From the NCBI RefSeq assembly GCF_008119785.1, contig NZ_VSFA01000040.1, positions 1 to 63,670 of the forward strand: a stretch of DNA of 63,670 nt, written 5' to 3'. Below the pieces are notes generated by a model. That model was not told the origin of the DNA. It ran no database searches and saw only the letters and a program-made list of their open reading frames with translations. The DNA is from Micromonospora sp. MP36. Lineage in GTDB: Bacteria; Actinomycetota; Actinomycetes; Mycobacteriales; Micromonosporaceae. The first letter of the stretch is position 1, and each line of letters starts with the position of its first letter. Position numbers and translations under genes: made by a program. Below are positions 40,284 to 47,785 of this stretch, piece after piece.

Positions 40284-41024
40284 TCAGCCGAGGTGGACCG
40301 AGCTGCGCGGCTCGGTGCCGGTGTAGCCGAGCCGGCGGTAGAGCCGGATCGCCCCGAGGTTGTCGGTGAAGACGCCGAGCGCCACGTGGTCGTACCGGGC
40401 GAAGAGGGCGCGGGTCATCCCGGCGGTGAGCGCCGCGCCGAGGCCGCCGCCCCGGCGGTCGGGCGCCACAGTCAGCCCGGCCAGGAAGCCGATGTCCCCC
40501 CGGCTGCGGTCGGCACCGCAGGCCACCAAGCGGCCACCGTCGCGGATGCCGTACCAGCCGACGACCCGAGGGTCACCGGGACGGGACGTGGTGGCGGGGA
40601 AGGACTCCTCGATCAGCGCGGCCAGGGCCGGGTGGTCGGCCTCGGTGAGGCGGACCACCCGCTCCTCCTCCGGCTGGCGGGGCGGCGGGTTGGTGGTCCA
40701 GAGGAAGTCCCACTCGTCGAGGCGGGCCACGGTCAGCCGGCCGGTCAGCTCCTCCGCCGCCGTGCGGGGCAGGTGCAGCCACTGCCCGGCCCCAAGCGTC
40801 CCGTCCGCCACCAGGCCGGCGCACGCGTCCAGCGCCGCACCCGCCGCCCCGAGCGCCCCGGCGGCCGGGCCCTGGCCCGGCGGCAGCAACCAGCCCACCG
40901 CACCGTCCCGCCGCCAGCCGCGCGCCTCGTGACCCCGCCAGAGGGCGTGCCGGGCGTACGGATGGTGGCCGGCGGCGGCGAGCAGCGCGTCCCGACCCAC
41001 CAGGACCTGGTCGGTAGTGATCAT
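40284..41024 (-). CDS. GNAT-family N-acetyltransferase
   Basis: A 246-residue protein whose C-terminal half is a GNAT domain: VVRLTEADHPALAALIEESF, FLAGLTVAPDRRGGGLGAAL (the acetyl-CoA loop) and VALGVFTDNLGAIRLYRRLG followed by YTG. The N-terminal ~110 residues are Ala/Gly-rich and may be a degenerate second acetyltransferase fold. It is divergent from another acetyltransferase gene. The acceptor is unknown. Confidence 0.85.
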   Translation of the reverse strand: MITTDQVLVGRDALLAAAGHHPYARHALWRGHEARGWRRDGAVGWLLPPGQGPAAGALGAAGAALDACAGLVADGTLGAGQWLHLPRTAAEELTGRLTVARLDEWDFLWTTNPPPRQPEEERVVRLTEADHPALAALIEESFPATTSRPGDPRVVGWYGIRDGGRLVACGADRSRGDIGFLAGLTVAPDRRGGGLGAALTAGMTRALFARYDHVALGVFTDNLGAIRLYRRLGYTGTEPRSSVHLG

Positions 41025-41050
41025 GCGGCCAGCCTACGAGAGGAGACCCC

Positions 41051-41617
41051 GTGACCAGCATCGACTCCCTGCACCCGGTGCGCCTGCCCGGTCGCCGCTG
41101 CCTGCTGCGCGAGTGGGACGACGCCGACCTGGTCACCCTGCACCCGCTGATCAGCGACCCCCGGGTGGTCGAGCGGGTGCTGGACGAGGCGCCGCCGTCG
41201 TTGGCGGAGATCCGGGCGGCCCTGCCGGCGTGGCGCCGGGCGGCGCAGGAGGCGCCCCGCCTGTCGTACCGGCTGGTCGCGGTGTCGGCCGACCGGCTGG
41301 TCGGTCTGGGCACCCTCACCGTGACCAGCCCTGAGCACCGTCGCGGGGAGATCGGGTACGTGATCCACCCGGACCACTGGGGGCGGGGCCTCGGCACCGA
41401 GATAGCCGGCCTGCTGCTGCGCCTCGCGTTCGCGCAGGTGGGCCTGCACCGGGTCGAGGCCACCGCCCGCCCCGACCACGTCGCCTCGTGGCGGGTGCTG
41501 GAGAAGGTCGGGATGCGGCGGGAGGGGAGCAGCCGCGATCACCTCTTCGTCCGAGGCGCCTGGTGGGACTCCGTGCGCTACGGCGTCCTCGCCACCGACC
41601 GGTGGCCGGCCGGCTGA
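41051..41617 (+). CDS. RimJ/RimL-type GNAT acetyltransferase
   Basis: A 188-residue protein of the RimJ/RimL branch, which acetylates protein N-termini or small amines. RCLLREWDDADLVTLHPLIS at the start, RRGEIGYVIHPDHWGRGLGT (cofactor loop, about 98-117) and HRVEATARPDHVASWRVLEK, then VGMRREG, are clear family blocks. GAGGAG precedes the GTG. No partner gene suggests its target. Confidence 0.88.
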   Translation: MTSIDSLHPVRLPGRRCLLREWDDADLVTLHPLISDPRVVERVLDEAPPSLAEIRAALPAWRRAAQEAPRLSYRLVAVSADRLVGLGTLTVTSPEHRRGEIGYVIHPDHWGRGLGTEIAGLLLRLAFAQVGLHRVEATARPDHVASWRVLEKVGMRREGSSRDHLFVRGAWWDSVRYGVLATDRWPAG

Positions 41618-41707
41618 GCGGGGCCCGTCCAGGGTGGAGATTGACGAAGAGTCTGATCGGGTACATCCGTCGCCGACCTACTGGGATCCCCCACCGGAGG
41701 AACGACC

Positions 41708-41911
41708 ATGCTCGCCATCCTCGCGGCCGTCGTGTTCGGCTTCGCGCTGCTGCTCGATTTCCTGAACACCAACCTCGGCGCCCCCGACCTGTTCAACGCG
41801 CAGACCCTCAGCCTGATCGGTTTCCTGCTGCTCTCCCTCTACCTGGCCGGAGTCGGCCGCGGCACCGGCGGCGGCCGCTGGTACCGCGGTCGGCGTCCGG
41901 GTCGCGGCTGA
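41708..41911 (+). CDS. Small two-helix membrane protein
   Basis: A 67-residue protein with two hydrophobic helices (MLAILAAVVFGFALLLDF and LSLIGFLLLSLYLAGVG) and a basic Gly/Arg tail. GGAGG lies nine bases before the ATG. I do not know a function. It lies in front of rarA. Confidence 0.7.
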   Translation: MLAILAAVVFGFALLLDFLNTNLGAPDLFNAQTLSLIGFLLLSLYLAGVGRGTGGGRWYRGRRPGRG

Positions 41912-41986
41912 CCGGAACCGATCACCCCGGGCCGGGCCAGCGGCGCGATTCCAGCGTCGTCGGGCCGGCCCGGTACTGTTCTCGTG

Positions 41987-43471
41987 ATGGAGTCCGACGC
42001 CCTCTTCACCCTCGGCGAACCCGCCGGAGCGCCCAGCGCCCCCGCGGGTTCCGGCGGCGTCGACGGGTTCACCGCCGCCCGCGCGGATTCCCCGCTGCCG
42101 GTCCGGATGCGGCCGGCCGGCATCGACGAGCTCGTCGGGCAGGACCACCTGCTCGCCCCCGGTGCGCCGCTGCGCCAGCTGGTCGAGGGCGCGGCGCCGA
42201 TGTCGGTGATCCTCTGGGGGCCGCCCGGCAGCGGCAAGACCACGATCGCCCACCTGGTCGCCCGGGCCACCGACCGACGCTTCGTCGCCATGTCCGCGCT
42301 GACCGCCGGCGTGAAAGACGTCCGTGCGGTGATCGACACCGCCCGCCGGCAGCGCCGCGCCGGTGGCCCACAGACCGTGCTCTTCATCGACGAGGTGCAC
42401 CGGTTCAGCAAGACCCAGCAGGACTCGCTGCTCGCCGCCGTGGAGGACCGGACGGTCACCCTGCTCGCGGCGACCACGGAGAATCCGTATTTCTCGGTCA
42501 TCTCACCGCTGCTGTCCCGCTGCGTACTGCTGACCCTCCAGCCGTTGGACGACGACGCCGTGCGTGGCCTGCTGCGCCGTGCGGTCGCCGACGAGCGTGG
42601 CCTGGCCGGCGCGCTCACCCTGGAGACCGAGGCCGAGGACCATCTCGTCCGCCTCGCCGGCGGCGACGTACGCAAGGCGCTCACCGCACTGGAGGCGGCG
42701 GCCGCCACCGCGACCGCGCTCGGCACCGGGCGGATCGACCTGGCCACCGCCGAGCAGGCGGTCGACGTGGCCGCCGTCCGCTACGACCGCGACGGCGATG
42801 CGCACTACGACGTGACGAGCGCGTTCATCAAGAGCATGCGCGGCTCGGACGTGGACGCGGCGCTGCACTGGCTGGCCCGGATGCTGGTGGCCGGCGAGGA
42901 CGCCCGGTTCATCGCCCGGCGTCTGGTCATCTTCGCCAGCGAGGACGTCGGCATGGCCGACCCGACGGCGCTGACCGTGGCCACCGCCGCCGCGCACGCC
43001 GTCGAGTACGTCGGGCTGCCCGAGGCCCAGCTCAACCTGGCCCAGGCGGTGATCCACCTGGCCACCGCACCGAAGTCCAACTCGGCCACCACGGCGATCG
43101 GCGCGGCCATTGCCGACGTCCGCGCCGGCCGGGGCGGCCCGGTGCCCCGCGGGCTGCGCGACGCCCACTACGCCGGTGCCCGGGGGCTCGGGCACGGCAC
43201 CGGTTACCGCTATCCGCACGACGACCACCGTGGGGTGGTCACCCAGCAGTACGCTCCGGACGATCTCGTCGGGACCGACTACTACCGGCCCACCGGGCAC
43301 GGCGCGGAGCGGGCGGTGGCCGGCCGGCTGCCGCTGTTGCGCCGGATCGTCCGCGGGCTGCCGGCACCGGCGGCGCGGGTGGAGGCCGCCGTCAACGGTG
43401 GTCGCCCGGCGGGAGCGGAGCAGGTCGACGGGGCGAATGAGGGCGGCGACGCCGTCGGAGAGGGTCAGTAG
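41987..43471 (+). CDS. rarA: Replication-associated recombination protein A (RarA/MgsA) AAA+ ATPase
   Basis: A protein of about 494 residues of the clamp-loader-like RarA family, acting at stalled replication forks. Walker A is LWGPPGSGKTT, Walker B is VLFIDEVHRFSKTQQD, sensor 1 is LLAATTENPYFSV, and the C-terminal tetramerisation part has SAFIKSMRGSDVDAALHWLA and ASEDVGMADPTAL. The ATG at 41987 is used (a GTG precedes it directly). The C-terminus has an extra Ala/Gly-rich tail. It continues into the next gene with almost no gap. Confidence 0.94.
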   Translation: MESDALFTLGEPAGAPSAPAGSGGVDGFTAARADSPLPVRMRPAGIDELVGQDHLLAPGAPLRQLVEGAAPMSVILWGPPGSGKTTIAHLVARATDRRFVAMSALTAGVKDVRAVIDTARRQRRAGGPQTVLFIDEVHRFSKTQQDSLLAAVEDRTVTLLAATTENPYFSVISPLLSRCVLLTLQPLDDDAVRGLLRRAVADERGLAGALTLETEAEDHLVRLAGGDVRKALTALEAAAATATALGTGRIDLATAEQAVDVAAVRYDRDGDAHYDVTSAFIKSMRGSDVDAALHWLARMLVAGEDARFIARRLVIFASEDVGMADPTALTVATAAAHAVEYVGLPEAQLNLAQAVIHLATAPKSNSATTAIGAAIADVRAGRGGPVPRGLRDAHYAGARGLGHGTGYRYPHDDHRGVVTQQYAPDDLVGTDYYRPTGHGAERAVAGRLPLLRRIVRGLPAPAARVEAAVNGGRPAGAEQVDGANEGGDAVGEGQ

Positions 43472-43473
43472 TG

Positions 43474-46400
43474 ATGGCGCGTGGTCCGGAGCGGCCGGAG
43501 GACGGCCCCGACGAGCGGCGCGACCCTCGTGCCAAGGGCCGTCGGTGGGGGCGCGGCAAGGCCGACGCCGAGCCGGACGAGGCGACCGTCGGCGAGGAGT
43601 TCGGCTGGATCGACGACCTGCGTACGGCGAAGCAGCAGCGGGCCGACCTCGGCCCGGACGGGGATGACGGCGGCCCGGTGCCGCCGCGCGGCGGAATGCC
43701 GCCGGCGGCTCCCGCGGCCCGACCCGGCGGCTCCTCGCCCGAGCCGCCGCACGGTCCCCGGCCCGGTGCGGTGCCGCCGCCCGGCGCCGGCCGACCCGGG
43801 CCCGACGGTCCGCCCGTCCGGCGTGGCCCGGCCGACCCCGGACCTGCCACGCCCCCGGTACGCCCCGGCCCCGGCCCCGCCGCGGCTCGCCGCGGTCCCG
43901 TCGACGGCCCGTGGCCCGGCGCGCCCGAGCCCATCCGGCACCCCGCCGAGCCGTCCCGGCCGCCGCGCCGGGGCGGGGACGAGTCAACCGGTCAGCAGGG
44001 GCCGGTTACGCCGGCGCCCGGCCGGATGAGTGGCCCCCCGGGCCAGCGCATGGCCGGCCCCGGCCCGGAGCCCGCTGGGCGCGCACCCGGCCCGGATCGG
44101 GCTCCCGCCGCCCCGGCTCCCGGGTGGCAGCCCCCGGGCCATGACGCGCCGCGGGCCGCGGTTCCCCCGACTCCGCGCGGTCGGCACGGGTCCGACGGTC
44201 CCGGCGGACCGAGCGGCACCCCGTCCCCCGGCGGGCCGGGGGCGGCCGGCGTCGACCCGGCGGTCCGGCCCGTGTCGGGCGGGGGGCGTCGCGCCCTGCC
44301 GGACGGCGCCGATCCCGACGCCGGGCGGCCCGGCGGGGCCACGGCCGGCGCCACGGCCGCCACCTCCGGTGTCGGCCGCCCCGCCGCCGACCCAACCGGT
44401 GCGGCGCCTCCGGGCGCCCCCGAGCCCCGTCGGCGCCGCGGCCCGGCGGAACCCGATGCCACCGCCGGCATGCCGCGGCTGGACGCCCCCACCGCGCCGG
44501 GCGGCGGGCGCGGCGGCCGCCGCCGCGCCGAACCGGACCAGCCTGTGGTGGTGCCGCGCAGCGGGAACGCCCCGGCGGTGCCGGGCGTCCCGTCCGAGGT
44601 TCCTCCCCCCGGCCGCCAGACGGGCGGCCCGGGTGCCCCGGCCGCCCGTCGCGCCGCGCCGGACAGCGCCGTCACGTCGACCGGTCGTCGGGCCGCACCC
44701 GACGAGGGAGTGATGCCGGCCGGACGGAGCGCCGCTCCCGGCAGCCCCGTCACGTCGGCCGGTCGTCGGGCCGCGCCGGATGACGCCGTCACGTCGGCCG
44801 GTCGTCGGGCCGCGCCGGATGACGCCGCCACGTCGACGGGTGGTCGGGCCGCGCCCGACGATGCCGTGACCTCGACCGGTCGTCGCGCGGCAGGCCCGTC
44901 GACGCCGGCGCCGCGCCGCGGTGCTCCCGGGGACGGGGGACCGGCCGCCGGCTGGCGGGCGGCTCCGGACGCCGCGCCGGCCGGACATCGCGCCGCGCCG
45001 GACGACGAATCCGGCACGACCGGTCGCCGGGCCGCCCCGGAGGCGCCGGCCGGACGCCGGTCCACCGCCGACGGACCGCGGACGGGTCCGCGCCGCGCGG
45101 CCCCGGAGGGCACCGACGAACCGCTGGCGCAGCGTCCGGATCGACCCGGCGACTGGGTCCGGCAGGCGGGCCGCGTCCAGCGCACCGACCCGGCCATGCC
45201 GGTGGTGGGCCGCCCCGCCGCTCCGGTGGACGAGCCGACGGCGGGGCAGGGTCCCGCAGCCGGACCTGACCGCACCGCGGCCGGGCGGGCCGGCGCCACT
45301 GCCGTGCCCCCGGTCAAGCCGGACCGGTCCGGGCCCGTCCGGGGGGCCGCACGTCCGGCCGGCCGATCCACCGACGCCGGCCAGACTCCGGGCCGACACA
45401 CCGGCGCCGGCCCCGACCACACCGGCGGCCTGCCGACCGGCGGCGACCCAGGTCGGACCGGCGGTTTCCCCGTCTCCGGTGACCCGGCGCGGACCGGTGG
45501 CAGTCCCGCCGGCGGCGATCCGGAGCGGCGGCCCGGGTGGCGTCCGTCCACCGGCGACCCTGGCCGGACGGGTGGCCTGCCGGTCGCCGGCGATGCCGGC
45601 CGCGGCGCCCCGGGTCCGGCCGCGCCCCCTGGACCGGCTCCGGCTCACGTTGGACGACCCGGACCGGCTTCCGCTCAGGCGGGCGGCCCGGGCTACCCGG
45701 GGGCGACCCGGAACGACGGTACGGAAGGACGGCGCGGACCGGCTCCCGCCCAGGCCGAGCGGCCCGGACCGGGTCCGGCGGCCGGTGACCCGCGGACCGC
45801 CGGCCGGGCCCGGGGCGCGGCCCGACCGGGGCCGGACGGTCCCGTCCCGCCGCGTACGCCGGGGGATGACAGGCGTGCGCCGCAGCCGGGCGGAGCGGCC
45901 GGCGGTGCGGCGGTGGCCCGGGCAGCCGCGTCCGTGACCCGGCCCGCCGACCCCGACGAGCGATCGGCCGGCCGGGCGCACCCGCCCGCGCCCGAGCCGA
46001 TCCGGCCTGCCCCGACCGGGGCCGTGCCGGCGCCGGGGCGGACCGGCGAGCCGGCGGTGGCCCGGGCGGCTGCGGTCGTACCGCCTCAAGAGCCGGCCGG
46101 ACCGCGACCGGGGCCGGCCGACGGGGCTGGCGCACTGCGGCGGGCCGAGGCGGAGCCGGCCGGGGCGCCCACCGCCGTCGCCGGCCTGCGTGGTGCCCGC
46201 TCTGAGCTACGCCGCCAGATGCGCGAGCGGCGACGCCTGCGGATGGGCATCCTCGCGCTGGTCAGCCTGGTGCTGCTCGGTGCGGTTCCGCTCTACTTCG
46301 GGGTGCGCACGCTCAGCCGTGACCCGGTCTTCGACAGCCTCGACGCGCTGGACGTGCCCTCCTGGGCGGCGGTGAAGACCGTCGACAACGTCAGCGGCAG

Positions 46401-46848
46401 CCGCTGGTGCCTGCAGGAGTGCAGGCTGCGGGAACGGACCATCGAGTCGCAGAAGGCGCCGAAGGAGACCGCCCAGGCGTACGAGCAGGCGCTGGCCAAG
46501 GACGGCTGGCGGCGCTGGAAGGTGGACCGCTGCCCGGAGCAGCTCCCGGGGCAGCCGGCCAAGGGCAACTACACCTGCTGGCGGCGGGACGAGCTCACCC
46601 TCGACCTCTGGGTACGCGAACCGACCTGTGTGCCGCCGCCGGTGGACGGGGCGCCCGCGCCGTCTCCCGCGCCCACGCCCGCAGCGGAGACGTGCACCGG
46701 GTCGTTGGTGTCGGTGAAGGTCCGCAACGCGATCGACGACGAACGGACCGGGCCGCAGCCGAGCACCGATCCGTCACTCACCGGTGAGGATCCCTTCCCG
46801 ACGCTCACCGACGATCCACTCGGCGAGTTGACACCCTCACCGTCGTGA
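43474..46848 (+). CDS. Large Pro/Ala/Gly-rich protein with one C-terminal membrane helix
   Basis: A protein of about 1124 residues. Residues 1 to ~905 are low-complexity and disordered, rich in Pro, Gly, Ala and Arg, with a tandem repeat of units such as TSAGRRAAPDDAV near residues 390-480. A basic stretch (ELRRQMRERRRLRMG) precedes a single membrane helix (ILALVSLVLLGAVPLYFGV). The remaining ~170 residues are extracytoplasmic and contain six Cys (WCLQEC, RCPEQ, YTCWR, PTCVP, ETCTG). Known relatives lie between rarA and alaS in Micromonosporaceae; function is unknown. Translation depends on GC-rich repeats, so frameshift errors are possible, but the frame is continuous. Confidence 0.75.
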   Translation: MARGPERPEDGPDERRDPRAKGRRWGRGKADAEPDEATVGEEFGWIDDLRTAKQQRADLGPDGDDGGPVPPRGGMPPAAPAARPGGSSPEPPHGPRPGAVPPPGAGRPGPDGPPVRRGPADPGPATPPVRPGPGPAAARRGPVDGPWPGAPEPIRHPAEPSRPPRRGGDESTGQQGPVTPAPGRMSGPPGQRMAGPGPEPAGRAPGPDRAPAAPAPGWQPPGHDAPRAAVPPTPRGRHGSDGPGGPSGTPSPGGPGAAGVDPAVRPVSGGGRRALPDGADPDAGRPGGATAGATAATSGVGRPAADPTGAAPPGAPEPRRRRGPAEPDATAGMPRLDAPTAPGGGRGGRRRAEPDQPVVVPRSGNAPAVPGVPSEVPPPGRQTGGPGAPAARRAAPDSAVTSTGRRAAPDEGVMPAGRSAAPGSPVTSAGRRAAPDDAVTSAGRRAAPDDAATSTGGRAAPDDAVTSTGRRAAGPSTPAPRRGAPGDGGPAAGWRAAPDAAPAGHRAAPDDESGTTGRRAAPEAPAGRRSTADGPRTGPRRAAPEGTDEPLAQRPDRPGDWVRQAGRVQRTDPAMPVVGRPAAPVDEPTAGQGPAAGPDRTAAGRAGATAVPPVKPDRSGPVRGAARPAGRSTDAGQTPGRHTGAGPDHTGGLPTGGDPGRTGGFPVSGDPARTGGSPAGGDPERRPGWRPSTGDPGRTGGLPVAGDAGRGAPGPAAPPGPAPAHVGRPGPASAQAGGPGYPGATRNDGTEGRRGPAPAQAERPGPGPAAGDPRTAGRARGAARPGPDGPVPPRTPGDDRRAPQPGGAAGGAAVARAAASVTRPADPDERSAGRAHPPAPEPIRPAPTGAVPAPGRTGEPAVARAAAVVPPQEPAGPRPGPADGAGALRRAEAEPAGAPTAVAGLRGARSELRRQMRERRRLRMGILALVSLVLLGAVPLYFGVRTLSRDPVFDSLDALDVPSWAAVKTVDNVSGSRWCLQECRLRERTIESQKAPKETAQAYEQALAKDGWRRWKVDRCPEQLPGQPAKGNYTCWRRDELTLDLWVREPTCVPPPVDGAPAPSPAPTPAAETCTGSLVSVKVRNAIDDERTGPQPSTDPSLTGEDPFPTLTDDPLGELTPSPS

Positions 46849-46993
46849 GCAGCTCTCCATCACGGACGGTAGGGTCTGGGGCTGGCGGGCCCGGCGATGC
46901 GGTCGGTCGCGGGGTCGGGCCGAGGCGGAGTGCGTGGGACGGTGGGGCGTCCCGGGGCGTCAGGCCCCGGGACTCTGGTCGAGGAGGACAGGC

Positions 46994-47455
46994 GTGAGTT
47001 TTATGGAGGTCGCGGCCCTGATCGCGGCGATCGCGTTCGCGATGCTCGTGTTGATCCTGACGCTGCCCATCCTGCGGCTGCGGCACACCGTGGACGCCGC
47101 CACCCGGATGATCAACGACCTCAACGACCGCACCGCGCCGCTGCTCGGTGACGTCAACAGCACGGTGAAGAACGTGAACACCGCCCTCGAGCAGGTGCAG
47201 ACCTCCCTCGACGGGGTCAACATCCAGCTCGCCAAGGTGGACACCATGACCACCCACGCGCAGAACGTCACCGCCAACGTGGCCAACCTCGCCGCCGTGG
47301 TCTCCGCCGCCGCCGCGAACCCGCTGGTCAAGGTGGCCGCCTTCGGTTACGGCGTGCGCCGGGCCGCGGCCGCCCGCCGGCACGCGGAGCACGAGCGGGA
47401 GGCCCGCGACATCATCAAGCAGCGGCGCCGCGCCGAGAAGCGCGCCAACCGGTGA
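46994..47455 (+). CDS. DUF948-type membrane protein
   Basis: About 153 residues from a GTG at 46994. It has an N-terminal membrane helix (VAALIAAIAFAMLVLILTLP) and a long coiled-coil-like helix (DLNDRTAPLLGDVNSTVKNV, ALEQVQTSLDGVNIQLAKVD), and it ends in a charged tail. This is the DUF948 design, also seen in firmicute general stress proteins. It sits just before a small DUF6167-like gene and alaS. Confidence 0.8.
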   Translation: MSFMEVAALIAAIAFAMLVLILTLPILRLRHTVDAATRMINDLNDRTAPLLGDVNSTVKNVNTALEQVQTSLDGVNIQLAKVDTMTTHAQNVTANVANLAAVVSAAAANPLVKVAAFGYGVRRAAAARRHAEHEREARDIIKQRRRAEKRANR

Positions 47456-47479
47456 CCCGGCCGAGCGGGAGGGTGTGAC

Positions 47480-47785
47480 ATGAAGCGGTTGTTCTGGCTC
47501 GGCATCGGGCTGGCCGTGGGCGTGCTGGTGGTCCGCAAGGCGACCCGCACCGCGCAGGCGTACACGCCGGCCGGCATCGCCAGCGGCCTGTCCGAATCCG
47601 CCGGCAGCCTTGTCGAGTCGGTCCGCGGCTTCGTCGAGGACGTCCGGATCGGGATGGCCGAGCGCGAGCAGGAGATCCACGAGGCCTTCGCCCGCGGCGA
47701 GGTGTACGACGACCAGTTCGCCGAGTTGCGGGAGGACCCGCGCATCGGCGACCGAGAGATTTTCCCGGAGGAGCACCAGCGATGA
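47480..47785 (+). CDS. Small membrane-associated protein (DUF6167-like)
   Basis: A 101-residue protein with one N-terminal membrane helix (LFWLGIGLAVGVLVVRKA) and an amphipathic acidic helix (SLVESVRGFVEDVRIGMAER). It matches actinobacterial proteins found directly before alaS. Its end overlaps the alaS start by four bases (ATGA), so it is coupled to alaS. No known function. Confidence 0.75.
   Translation: MKRLFWLGIGLAVGVLVVRKATRTAQAYTPAGIASGLSESAGSLVESVRGFVEDVRIGMAEREQEIHEAFARGEVYDDQFAELREDPRIGDREIFPEEHQR

Noticed and set aside
44740..44900. The TCGGCCGGTCGTCGGGCCGC-type repeats considered as a CRISPR-like or regulatory array
   Set aside because: Repeats are in phase with codons of the disordered protein and have no unique spacers; they are protein-level tandem repeats.
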